Source of the DNA: Mytilus trossulus
Lineage: Eukaryota > Mollusca > Bivalvia > Mytilida > Mytilidae
Direction: 5' to 3'
Assembly: GCF_036588685.1 (NCBI RefSeq)
Contig: NC_086376.1
Span: 13,097,911-13,161,910 of the forward strand
DNA: 64,000 nucleotides
How positions within the stretch are numbered: the first letter of the stretch is position 1; every line of letters begins with the position of its first letter. The position numbers and the translations under genes are program-made. The notes beneath the pieces were generated by a model. It saw only the letters and a list, made by a program, of their open reading frames with translations. It searched no databases and was not told where the DNA came from. This document shows positions 1-11,724 of the stretch, in pieces.

Positions 1-3000
1 ATAACCACTGTGAGCGCCAAAGGAGTCTCCTATAAATAGAATTTAGTGAAAATAAAATGATTTATTATATAATTAGTAGTAAATACAGATAAATGGTATG
101 TGTAATACAGTCAGTGGCAAGCTTGCTGTATCAGCCACCCGTGATGATATCGATATCAGCACGATTGCAAAAGCTTTATCACATCTTTATTCTGTATGAA
201 GTCACGTCATCGATTGCAGTCACTGATGCAACAAAGGCTTTATCAAATCCCTAATCTGTATGACGTCATTTCAAACCTCCTTATCTGTATGACGTCATAT
301 TACACAAAAAACATCTACTTGAGGTATATGTATATAATAAAGTGTATATGATATGGCTTTTTCAATATCACACACCATATCAATCCTCAACCAATATAAT
401 CCCTCGAGCTAAGCTCTTGTGATTATATTGGTGTCTCGGGTTGATACGGATGCGATATTGAAAAAAACATATGATATTCTCTATTTATTAAATTAGTCTG
501 ATCATAATTAAAATAACATATTGGCAAATTATGTTCAAACTAAACATTTGATAATAGTTAATATGTTTTCATTGGGAAGGGGTCATTTACTGAAATCCAT
601 AGAAAATTTAACAGTTAGTCAAATGTATTTTTTTATCTTATTTATTTTTATCATAATTAAAATTATGGGTCACCAGTCTTTTTTTAACACCTTACAGATT
701 GGGCAAATTGTCAGATATGATAAAATACATAATTTTCTATATCAATATGCAAAGACTTACACATGAATAACAAATTACCCTCAAAATTTGCACATTTCAT
801 TAAAGATATAGGCTAATTATTATCTGCTTCTTCAAAATCGGAAATAAAGGAACACACTACTACCACCTAATAATGAAAAATGTCGATAATAGTTCAACAT
901 AAAATAAAAATAATAATAATAAAAACATAAGACTTATGAAACAATTAAAGCTACCTGTACCATAAAAAGAAAGGGAAATTATGATTTGCCGTTAACATAT
1001 GCTCAATATATTTCTCAACTCAAAGGAGTAGATCCGGTAAGGACCGATTTTGGCCTCAAATTTCAGTTTCATCTGACGAAAGATTTTGACCACTTTTTAA
1101 ACATTTCGAAATGCGCATCTGGTGCAAGAAAATTGGTACCGTTAATTTAATTAAGTGTCTATTTCATTTGATTTAATTATTTTTTGTGAAAGATTTTAAC
1201 TCATTTAGTCATTAAAAACGATCCGATTCAAGCTAAAATATGAAAAATCTACCAAATATGCGAAAAAATGTCACTTTTCAGATGGTTTTTGTCAAAAATG
1301 AAAGTGGCCGCATCCGTGTTCATCCTCAATCTTTATATATGTTATGTATGATCATCAAATACAACTTCCATTTCAATATTTTGGATGAACACGAATGCGG
1401 CCACTTTCGTATTACACGGAAACCGTCTAAAATTTAACTAAAATGCTGGAATTTTGAAGATTTCAGTAATTTAGCACGACTTAATGGTGCTAGTACTCAA
1501 TATATGTGCATTGTATTGTAAAAAAACAGCCAATATTTATGAAGCAGAACCATTCTACTATCCAATAAATAACTAAAAGTTTACATTTTAACAATTTTGC
1601 AATACTGCTATATTTTGGGGCCAAAAAGGGCTCTTACCGGACCTACTCCTTTGTAAAGTTTCAAAGTTAATTGAAATATCATGAAAGAATATAATTAATT
1701 CAAGCTGAATAGAAAAAAAAATATTTGTACAACTAAATTATGAAAGGGAAAATTAATATAAGTATTACTCACCGACATTTCCAGCAAATGAAGATTTAGA
1801 CAAAGTCATCTTGAATTTAGAAGCTTCATCGTCCACTTTAAAGTCGCTGTATCTAGCATATCCATTTTCATTTTCAAAAGTTTTCATTCTAATTAAGAGT
1901 TCATAGTTTGCTTGGGATGTTAAGATATTGAGTTTGGCATTACCTAAAATAATTTTCAAAAAATTATGTTGTTATTTTATATCATAATTTTCGAAACGTA
2001 GTACACCGAAGTTATATATATTCATGGAAAGTATAGTTTAGGTGAGGTTATCGATATAAATATAAATTTGATATCAATCGTCTTTGACACTTATTTAGCT
2101 TATAAGTTTTGCATCTTCTTAAAACTGGGATAAAACACCTTGAGGCGGAGTTTACCAAGGTACTGTTTCTTCTTTGTAACATTTTAAAATTTGTAAGATC
2201 CTCAATGATTGCTGATCTTTACCTTTTTGGTTTTCATGGTATTCGATGAAGGTTTTTCCGTCATATTAAGTGCAAACATCAGTATCATAAGTTTTTTTTC
2301 AAATATTCAAAATATGTTCTGCAAAGTATAACAGGATTAGTACCTACCAAGCCAATGTTCACCCTGAAGAGTCCCGAATCCCTCTTTATAATCTCGCCAG
2401 CCTCTGAAAAAGTATTCCTCACCATTTAGTCTTCGTTGGAACACCTGGATAGTCAAATAATATATAAACTGTTCATATATAACTATTTTGTCATTCTAAG
2501 GAAAATGTCAAATCAGATATTATACATAATAAGATTTATATTAATCCAATTAGAAACAAATCAATATTATCATTTACTTATTATTGTCACTTAATATTTG
2601 AAAAAAAAATCTTTTTTTCAATAAAATTAAAACAATACTAAAAACAAAAGGATTTCTTTTTAATAATACTCACTGTCCAACCGCCGTCTACATTTTCCGA
2701 ATCCATATCACAGTAAACATTAAAACCAGTCTGTCCTGATCCTTCAGGGTATATCTTGTACACACCACTTCCACGTTTGATATCAATGTCACCACAATCT
2801 AATGGACGATTATCTGAAATAATAAGAATTGTTAATCGGCTTATACCGTAAAATAGCTTTACATTGTTAAGTTTGCATTTATAACAATCTAAAACACTAA
2901 AAAAACAGAAAAATAATAACGAAAAATAGCAGAGACTGCTACGTTTATAACGGACACCATAACACCAGCAGTGACGCATGCAAGATTGGACCATCTGAAT

Positions 3001-3697
3001 TTTCCAGAGCTAATCAACAACATCATTTACACCAATACAGTATACTTTCCAATATGTAAAACCAGAACAGACAACTACAAATAAAGTACTTTCTCATTTA
3101 TAGTAGTTTTGTGGGACTCACAATTAACAAACAAATGTAAATAAATTGGCACCAGACTTAAACAGAAAAAGATTCCAAAGAGTCTGCAGAATATAGTAGA
3201 TCGGCAGAACTGGATACCATAAATTAGAGCCAACAGTTGAAATATAAGATTAATGTGATGTGATATGTTTGAAATGAGAAAATTTTCATAAGAGACCATA
3301 TGATACAGAAATTAACGACTTTGAACTATAAATTACCGTTTGATCTTCAACCATGAGTAAAATCTTAACCCCATAGTCAGCTTTACAAACAATTCAAACT
3401 AACGCCCTGATTTATGTACAATATAATGATCGTAGAAAGGAGAGAAAAAAATATCAACATGTGCGTCATCTGTAAAGTTGGGAATAACTTTGTTTAGAAA
3501 AAGGATTTTCCACTTTTTAAATCAAATCATAAAACTGGAGAGTGAAAAAATAAATTCGGATTCAAAATATGGTTTCACAACTCTAAAGAGATGATAAGAT
3601 GATTTTAACACAAAAATCATTGCTACTTACTGTCAGCCGCATAAACGATTATACTTAATGTAGAGAGGAATACTACAAATATCGTAGTAATAGCCAT
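1..3697 (-). CDS. FREP-1: secreted fibrinogen-related protein, 3' end outside window
   Basis: Coding exons read on the minus strand: 3697-3631, 2813-2674, 2444-2348, 1943-1773 and 29-1 (partial). Exon 1 starts [15 protein letters not shown], a signal peptide ending near AAD, and joins in phase 1 to [20 protein letters not shown], the start of a fibrinogen C-terminal domain. The domain continues with [37 protein letters not shown], then YELLIRM, and breaks off at the window edge in [10 protein letters not shown]. All four splice junctions keep the frame and have GT-AG ends. The 168 visible codons lack the last exon's calcium site and final disulfide. By family knowledge such domains bind acetylated or charged sugars; the ligand is unknown here. 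Introns 1 to 3 hold nothing recognisable; intron 4 (30-1772) holds a palindrome and a MITE. Exons 2-4 are most like FREP-2. Confidence 0.88.
352..472. repeat. Imperfect palindrome of about 121 bases
   Basis: Two arms of about 50 bases (352-401 and 421-472) are imperfect reverse complements; the inner parts CCAATATAATC and GATTATATTGG pair almost perfectly around a loop containing CTCGAG. It lies in intron 4 of FREP-1. Size and AT-rich flanks suggest a small hairpin-type MITE; no transposase is present. Confidence 0.65.
1021..1653. mobile_element. MITE-like element with terminal and internal inverted repeats, copy 1
   Basis: The ends are inverted repeats of about 35 bases: CAAAGGAGTAGATCCGGTAA at the left, and the complement of TTACCGGACCTACTCCTTTG at the right. 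Inside, a second pair of arms (about 1302-1326 and 1384-1408, with GTGGCCGCAT and ATGCGGCCAC) forms a nested palindrome. A related copy lies at 31088-31682 in the opposite orientation. No ORF looks like a transposase and no clear target-site duplication is seen. A short piece of retrozyme A sequence (about 1105-1150, the 3' half of a ribozyme) is embedded in it. Confidence 0.7.
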
Positions 3698-5394
3698 TTT
3701 GATGATGTTGATCTTATTGCTTTGTTTATCAAACAACACACTGAATCTACAATAAACGATGTTATAATAACAAATTGCGAAGTATTAATGCAACGGATAG
3801 AAAACAAATGATTAATTTCCTTGTAACGGAAAAAAATCGTATATGTTTTTTTTTTTTTTTTTTCAGTTTATTGACATATCCGTGGTGATATCTAACCGGT
3901 GACGTAAATTTGGTTTCACGTTTGCCATTTAAATACAACAAATCTATCTTCTCTTAATTTTTTTTTGTCATATCTTAATGATCGTTTTTAATTGATTGTT
4001 TTGTTTTGTATCAAGCATTCTGTGTGTTGTTGACATTGATCTTGATATTTTGCGCTACCATGTGATTCTTCGTCTAACTGCTGTTCAATGATGCTGAAAT
4101 GGAGATCGAAATTTAATAAAAAAAACAATTGTCTGTTTCTTGATTTTTTTCAGACATTTCTACCCATTATTGCCAGTTCATCAGTGTCTTGTGCTTTACA
4201 GATAATTATGTTATTGTAGAGAGATTACAATAGATACATACATAAATATTTTTACAACTTGGTACATATACATGATATACAATATATTACAATTTTAAAC
4301 ATAAGTAGTCAATGAACATGTATATGTATACCAACCAGCATTTAATGGCTTATGATGCACTGTCATTTATGTACAAAAAATTACATGAATAAATTTTGAA
4401 TCCTTTTATACTTATTATATCAAAGGATTTTTTCTTATTGGATACAATGTAGTTTCAATATATCAGTTGTGCTGAGTAATTAAATGTAAAAATAAGGATG
4501 AAAGTAACTTAATAATTACAATATACCCTTACTCGTGGAAACATCTCGTATTTATTTTGCATTTCCTATGGAGGAGACACACTCGCAGATTTTGATTTCG
4601 ATCCGAAACGAATTTTGTCTCTGTAGTTTATTGCATTCAATCGACGACTTTTACTCGTTTTTATTTCTTCGTATTAAACACTCGCAGTTACTTTTATCTT
4701 AAGGAATCTAATGAAAATTTTGGTATATCTCAACTTTCAGAATATGTTTGGGTGTACGATTTTCTCTTTTTAGTGATTTACAAAATAACTGATTAATTTT
4801 ACCCCTAAGTTCTATTTTGGACATTTTGGTCATTTTAGTTGGCAGGTTGAATCATCGGACACATTCTTAACTTAACGTCTAATGGATGGTTGTTGCCAAA
4901 TTCGGTTCTATTTTGCAAAGTAGTTTAGAGAAGATTTTTGTAAAAGTTAATACATGACGACAGACGACGACGCTGGTAAATAAATCAGCTCACATGATAT
5001 TTCGGATCAATATAATAGAGATATTTAAAAGTCACAAATATTACGAATCGTATGCTTGTGCTTTTGTGAATTTGTTGTAACTGACTTGGCATGGTTTTTA
5101 TACACCCTGTACTTGCGTTGTAGTGCTTTTTTTGTCATTGTTTGTGTCCTTGTCTTTCGTTTTTGCATTTATGCTTTGTTTACCATCCTTTTTGGTTTTT
5201 TTTGTTGTTGACATAGTTGTTTTTTTTAAATGTAATTTAGATTATACAATATTGTTGAGTACTGTACCCAAACTTTCAACATTATACCTATTATGCGTGT
5301 TTGCTTTTATCACAGATTGTCAATATAATGGAGTTTAATTGGACTGTCATATGAACGGTTAAGCAATATATCAAACCAGGATTAAGTCAACATT
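3698..5394. other. Intergenic, upstream of FREP-1; no gene seen
   Basis: No supported exon. It holds a poly-T run near 3847 and, at about 4860-4990, a decayed piece of the same bivalve repeat found at 7690-8740 (ending in GACGACGACGCTGG and a weak AGCTCAC end). The FREP-1 promoter should lie just above 3697, but I see no convincing TATA box or initiator. Confidence 0.5.
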
Positions 5395-5490
5395 ATCTAC
5401 ATATGGAAATACTGTATAATCTACATATGGAAATACTGTATAATCTACATATGGAAATACTGTATAATCTACATATGGAAATACTGTATA
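5395..5490. repeat. Four perfect tandem copies of a 24-base unit
   Basis: The unit ATCTACATATGG + AAATACTGTATA is repeated four times without change, followed by a diverging ATCTTCAAAT. It is a minisatellite in intergenic DNA with no coding meaning seen. Confidence 0.95.
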
Positions 5491-5769
5491 ATCTTCAAAT
5501 GTCTGATGTATGTAACCCAATTAGAGTAGGATTGTGCTAATCAATGTCAATAACAGCTTTATTAGAACATATTCTGACAAACTGTTTAAGTTGGAAGAGT
5601 ACAACAATAGATCAACAATTAGATTTTTTCAAAATTATCACTTACTTTATTTGCTTTATTTGATGTTACACTGTACTGTATGATGTGTTTGTTGCTATTC
5701 TTTTGTATCTGTAATCTGTACGTAGTCCCTGATCCGATTTTTCATGATACAGTTTTAGATAAAGGCAAC

Positions 5770-6405
5770 AGTAATACCGCTGTTAAAAAGTCATAAATCG
5801 ATTGAGAGAAAACAAATCTAAAACTGAGATTAACACATTAATAATAAAAGGAAAATAACGAAACATCAGAAATACTGAAGTGCAGCACAAAAATGAAACG
5901 ACAATACAACAGACACGCAAAATCGAACCATAAGATAACAACTGCCATTTTTCTGACTTGGTACAGGACATTTTCAGAAAAAAAGTATTGGGTTGAACCT
6001 GGATTTGAGGCTTGCCAAACCTCGCGCTTTTATGGCAATGCCAAATATAACACTTAACGATAATAAAATCAACGGTACCAATTTTGTTGCACCAGATGCG
6101 CATTTCGACAATACATGTCTCTTCAGTGATGCTCGTGGCCAAAATATTTGAAATCCAAAGCTTATATAAAAGATGAAGAGCTATAATCCAAAAGGTCCAA
6201 AAAGTATAGCCAAATTCGTGAAAGGAATCAGAGCTTGGCATGAGGGAGATACATTCCTTAATTTATAATAATTTATAATATTTTGTAACAGCAAATTTTA
6301 ATAACAAAAAAAAATTTGTATTTTCATGCCAGTACCGAAGTACTGGCTACTGGGCTGGTGATACCCTCGGGGACTAATAGTCCACCAGCAGAGGCATCGA
6401 CCCAG
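5770..6405 (-). repeat. Composite repeat: retrozyme A monomer joined to another bivalve repeat
   Basis: On the minus strand 6405-6062 is a full retrozyme A monomer: GGGTCGATGCC, the folded domain at 6389-6328, an AT-rich middle, and the hammerhead at 6132-6089. Next to it, 5770-6060 is a piece of a common interspersed repeat (with CTGACTTGGTACAGGACATT and a TACCGCTGTT end) also seen at 28545-28990, 45000-45080, 52130-52500 and 53235-53300. A 152-codon open frame crossing this region belongs to the repeat and is not a gene. Confidence 0.8.
6089..6132 (-). ncRNA. Type I hammerhead ribozyme, retrozyme A
   Basis: Read on the minus strand: stem I 5' arm GCATCA, core CTGAAGA (allowed, because position 7 of CUGANGA is free), stem II GACA-TGTAT-TGTC, GAAA, self-complementary stem III TGCGCA, cleavage triplet ending UC, then stem I 3' arm TGGTGC. 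All core bases match the hammerhead consensus. It is intergenic, between FREP-1 and FREP-2. Activity is inferred from sequence only. Confidence 0.85.
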
Positions 6406-7689
6406 ATAATATATATCTCTTAGAATAGTTCTTTGTGATTTATCATCATGGCATAACTACCAATAATTATCCAATCCGATTGTCAACAAGGTACCATGTT
6501 ATACAAATAGAATTGTGTGAGGATACCGAAATACAACATTCCATAAATCGTTTCTTTCAGTGGCTTGTATTTTGTATTCTCTCAAGTAAAAAAAAAACCC
6601 ACCCGTGATTGTGTTTTATTTAACAATTCAAGTAACAACACTAACAGTGGTCATAAGTTACCACTTTAGCAGCACAGATCCTTTTTAGATACTTTTTGTT
6701 GGTTGTAGTAATCTCTTACTCATGCATATTCTATTTTAGATTTTTGGACGAATCTGTAGGTTTTCAACTCAATATGACTGTAAATTAATGCAAATCAAAA
6801 TTGCCTTATGTTAACAAAATATTTGTTTCAATCAACTTGATTGAAAAATATAAATTGAAGACCAATTGGTGGTCTTCGGCTGTTGTCTGCTCTATGGTCA
6901 GGTTGCTGTCTCTTTTGACACATTCCCCATTTCCAATCTCAATTTTACATGTATGTGGTTCGTTTATTAGTCACAAATAAAGACAACAGTAGTATACCGC
7001 TGTTCTATAGTAATAAATCGAATATGTTTTGATAACAAACAAAAACAGAGGGGAAACCATCAACAAAAACAAACGCCAACATTCATAGAAACAGGCAATA
7101 TGATAGCAACAAATAAGTATAACTACTAAACACTTTTTACCTTCAATACTTTTGCCATAATTGAGTAATTAATCTCGTTAAGGTTGTCATTACCTTTTGT
7201 TATCATGATGTCCGATCTAAATTTGTTTTTATTAAATTACTCATTTTCTACTATTCTTTTGTCACGGCATAGGGCTGCTGTTTGAATATTGGTAGAGTTT
7301 GGTTTATACTAGTAATATTCGAATGCTGTCATTGGAAGCAGAAAGTAAACCTACTCTAAAATATTCGAAAAAGATTCCTCGTGTTTTATCTTGCCTGCAA
7401 AACGAAAGACACACTTTCGATATTACTCAACATGTACAAATGATCTATAAATATAAACTAGAGGCTCTCAAGAGCTTGTGTCGCTCACCTTGGTTTATGT
7501 GCATATTAAACAATGGACACAGATAAATTCATAACAAAATTGTGTTTTGATGATTGTGATGTGTTTGTAGATTTTACTTCTCTGAACGTTCTTGTTGCTA
7601 CAATTATCTCTATCTATAATAAACTTGGCCCTGTAATTACAGTGGAAAATATCTGAAAATCTACAAACATTTATGAAAGATGTAAAAAA

Positions 7690-8740
7690 TTGACTATAAA
7701 GGGCTATAACTCCTAGAGGGGTCAACTGACCATTTCGGTCGTGTTGACTTATTTATAAATCTTACCTTGCTGAACATTCTTGCTGGTTACTGTTATCTCT
7801 ATCTATAATATTATTCAAGATAATAACCAAAAACAGCTAAATTTCCTTACAATTACCAATTCAGAGGCAGCAACCCAACAACGGGTTGTTTGATTCATCT
7901 GAAATTGTCAAGGCAGATAGATCTTGACCTGATAAACAATTTAACTCCATGCCAGATTTGCTCTAAATGCTTTGGTGTTTGAGTTATAAGCCAAAAACTG
8001 CATTTTACCCCTATGTTCTATTTTTAGCTGTGGCGGCCATCTTGGCTGGTTGGCGGGGTCACGCCACACATCTTTAAACTAGATACCCCAATAATGATTG
8101 TGGCTAAGTTTAGTTTAATTTGGCCCAGTAGTTTCAGAGGACAAGATTTTTGTAAAAGATTACAAAATTTACGAAAAATTGGTAAAAAATGACTATTAAG
8201 GGCAATTACTCCTTTAGGGATCAACAGACCATTTTGATCATGTTGACTTATTTGTAGATCTTACTTTGCAAAACATTACTGCTGTTTACAGTTTATCTAT
8301 ATCTATAATAATTTTCAAGATAATAAGCGAAAACAGACAAAATTTCCTTAAAATTACCAATTTAGGGGCAGCAACCCAACAACGGGTTGTCCGATTCATC
8401 TGGAAATTTCAGAGCAGATGGATCGTGACCTGATTAACAATTTTACCCCTGTCAGATTTGCTCTAAATGCTTTGGTTTTTGAGTTAGAAGCCAAACACTG
8501 CATTTTTCCCATATGTTCTATTTTTAGCAATGGCGGCCATCTTGGTTGGTTGGCGGGGTCACGCCACTCATTTCTTAATATAGATACCCAAATGATGATT
8601 GTGGCTAAGTTTGGTTTAATTTGGCCCAATAGTTTCAGAGAAGAAGATTTTTGTAAAAGCTAACGCCGGACGACGATGCCGGACGCCGGACGCCGGAAGC
8701 AAAGTGATGAGAATAGCTCACTGGCCAAGGGCCAGGTGAG
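7690..8740. repeat. Tandem pair of a bivalve interspersed repeat, period about 500
   Basis: The stretch beginning GGGGTCAACTGACCATTT near 7715 returns near 8217 as GGGATCAACAGACCATTT, and both copies run through AACAACGGGTTGT, GGCGGCCATCTTGG and GGCGGGGTCACGCCAC. The array ends in GACGCCGGACGCCGGAAGC and CCAGGTGAGCTAAAG at 8675-8740. An inverted, diverged copy lies at 30240-30615. Short open frames here are not genes. Confidence 0.85.
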
Positions 8741-8813
8741 CTAAAGAGAAGATGTGGTTGATTGCCAATGAGACATCTCTACACAAGAGACCAAAATGAA
8801 ATTATCAACTATA

Positions 8814-10095
8814 CACCTGGAAAAAAGTATTTCAACACCAATGAAAATGAAAAAAAACACTCTTTATTTTTTTGTTATGTAATTTGGTAAAATAGAACTA
8901 GTTAAACATTATTCAAGTATCACCTGAGTTTAATCAATAAATATCGACTCAATAAGTTTTTATCTGCACATGCAGCTACCGTACCCGTAAACAGCAAAAC
9001 AGATGTTTTTTATCCTCATTGTTTTCAACACTTTAAATAACCAAGTTTTTAAAGTTACGTGATTGAAACCTTGTAATGGGTCCTTGCCAACGTTTAACTG
9101 CAGCAAGATGGCAGATTATCAGCATAAGAGAAGCAGGGATGGCGCTGTAACAACTGCACGTATTGTTGGTTATCACCATTCCACTATAAATCGTTTTGAG
9201 AATAAAAAAAATTAGGCAATGAACGCTGTTAAAGACCTTCTCAGATAATGAAGACCCCCTATACCATTTGCTAGGGAAAATCAAGCACAATGGAGGTTGG
9301 TCTGAAGGCAACCCATTGCATACAAGACGATCCTAAAAAGAGAGTGGTGACCATACAGGAGACCTTTAACAAGAACTGTTCGAGATCGACTCATCACTAC
9401 TGGTTATCGTGCGATAAGACCATTTCGGAGACCTTTGCTAACGAACATACACACAGTTTTCCGTATCCAATGTAGTGCAGAGCTCGCAAAAGTTGGAAAT
9501 TAGCATCATGGAGGAAGATCCAATGTTCAAATGGAATTCGGTTCATCTTTTTCTTTGGCCCGATCGTAGCACGGATTCGAGCATATTTAGGACACTTTTG
9601 GGCGGAAAGTGCGCGAAAGGACAACCCAGTTCAAACACATCATGAAATAAACAATGCACTTCATCAGAAATGGTTGCTGCTACCTTAGTAACAAATTAGT
9701 CGTTTTTGGCATGAGTCAGAAGACGTTAAGATGCGGTTATCCGTTTGAGTGGAGGCTGCGCACAAAGAACTAATTCTTTGGCGTATAACGATCAACCATG
9801 ATGTGAACAGTCATCTGAAGATTAATTTTGAAATGTCTGACATTGTAAAGTTCGACTACAGTAAAAGTTGTAAAATGCATTTTTTTGGACAAAAAACACT
9901 TCATTTTGTTATTCAAATTGTGGTTATATAAATCACTTTTTTTTTCAAACATTTTTTGTTCGTTTCAATGCCAATGTTATCATAAACTAAGTTTCAATAA
10001 TATTATACACATATTTTATTATATTTCATCCAAAAAAAGAGGCTGATTTTTCAAGTTTCAAAATATCAAGGTGTTGCAATACTTTTTTCCATGTG
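8814..10095 (+). mobile_element. Decayed Tc1-like DNA transposon with both terminal repeats
   Basis: The left end CACCTGGAAAAAAGTATT (8814) and the complement of the right end (CACATGGAAAAAAGTATT, ending 10095) are inverted repeats extending to CAACACC, each bordered by TA, the Tc1 target site. The length, about 1.28 kb, is normal for Tc1. Plus-strand translation gives broken transposase pieces: RLTAARWQIISIREAGMAL near 9090, HHSTI near 9175, RTVRDRLITTGYRAIRPF near 9370-9425 and a degraded SNGIRF where the catalytic D region should be. Several stops and frameshifts make it inactive. Confidence 0.82.
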
Positions 10096-11724
10096 TATAT
10101 TTTGTCGAGATAAAATATGAATTAAGATCATAGAAAATATGTCTATAATTATTTGAAATTTAGCAAGTTTCAATCAAACAAAACAGTCATAAACTAATTA
10201 CATCTGACCATCATGCGCAATATTAAAATATACTGTCTCAAACAATTGAAAAATTGCTGTGCAGTGTTCCAATATTTCGTCCTAAAACTCATATCTATAG
10301 AACTATTTCTATAAGTTGAACATCAGTTGACGGTGTACAATCATTATATTTAGAAATCCAAATATTGTAAAGCAGGGAAATATAGCATCTTCGATGAACC
10401 GTGAATATTAATTTAACACTTTTTTTGTACAGGTAAAGGTACGGCCTTTAACACAAAGCTTTAGCTAAAACCGAACAGCAAGCTACAGGTGGCCCAAAAA
10501 CTAGGCATATTTGTTGATAGAACGGGAGCTTTTTTGAAACTTTTTGAAATGGTTACTAAGTAATATGCGCCATTCGTTGTTTTTGTTCATTTGTTAGTTT
10601 GTTATTTCGTGTGGGTTCTATTCTCTTTGTCCCTTCTGACGATGTGTATATTTCATGAACTAATTTTCTATTTTGCTATGCCTTTGTCTGTAGTGGTGCT
10701 TGCAAGGCCATATTTTTGTACTTGTTGATATTCAGTCTTATAATAATGGTTATCTATTAAGTGTAATAGGCTAGTTTTCAGGAAAATTTTCTTTTTGTAA
10801 GAGTTATTGGTACGCTTATTGCTAACTAATCTAGCCTTTTCCAAATAATTTGGGTAGTTTGTTTTTATCTTTTTATTACACCACTGTTCACCACTAGGAA
10901 TGTAGCGTTCAAAATAAATGTTTGAACACACACATGCTGTATATACCAAATTCATGATGGTACAACATTATTTCACTTTCAGGTCTTTTATCTCATGTGA
11001 AAATGTGTTTTTCGATTATACACTTGTGTTTCTTGTGAATTTTTCGTGATAGTTCTTCCGGATTTAATAGCCACCTTCTAAGTAATTTGATTTGGATTTC
11101 ATCCATTTTTTCTAAACGTTGTAATTCAAAAATAGGCGATCAAATGTCGAAAGTAACCTGCATCTGCAGACATTTTAAAAGCGCATTTTCCAAAGAGTAC
11201 ATAGCGAAATATGGGTGGGATTTCCTGTTCCTGCAGATTTCAGCATTTTATTACAGCATTAAAACAAAGCCACATGGGTAATTAGACAAAAGTTTTCATG
11301 AATTTCAGTTTTGAATGGTTCTTATTTATAAAATGCACCCAAAATATAGCCTCATAATTTAAGCGCTATTAAATTGAAACACATATGTATGCGCTATTAT
11401 AGGCTACAACAGCAAATCAAATAAATTGATGTAGGTATGGAAAAGGCGTCAATAAATGATAACAAAAGTATGTGTTCACAAATTACCAAATTCAAGACGA
11501 TCATGTCAATATACAGTCGCTTGTATAGGAAAAAATCGAATCTTATGACCTACATTTCTGCATGCAAATCATGAAGGGAAAATTTTTACTAAAGTATAAC
11601 TGATCATTCCCTTCCATTGAACCCGAGACGCACGGATGAACATTTTTCTAGTACCACTTGTGTTAACTTATACCAAACAAAAACTTGTTTTAACTTTTCC
11701 TTATTTCATTTCCAGAAGATTGAT
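10096..11724. other. Intergenic, downstream of FREP-2
   Basis: At 10428-10525 a degraded piece of the repeat seen at 16952-17370 and 21408-21826 is present (GTACGGCC...ACACAAAGC...CCGAACAGCAAGC). The rest, 10526-11724, shows nothing I recognise. No canonical AATAAA lies close below the FREP-2 stop; the nearest match is a weak AATAAG. Confidence 0.5.

Noticed and set aside
5395-5490. CRISPR-like array
   Set aside because: The 24-base units are contiguous with no spacers, and the context is eukaryotic; it is a minisatellite.
5783-6241. 152-codon minus-strand open frame
   Set aside because: It spans a retrozyme A monomer and part of another dispersed repeat; the same frame is broken in other copies and there is no protein motif.
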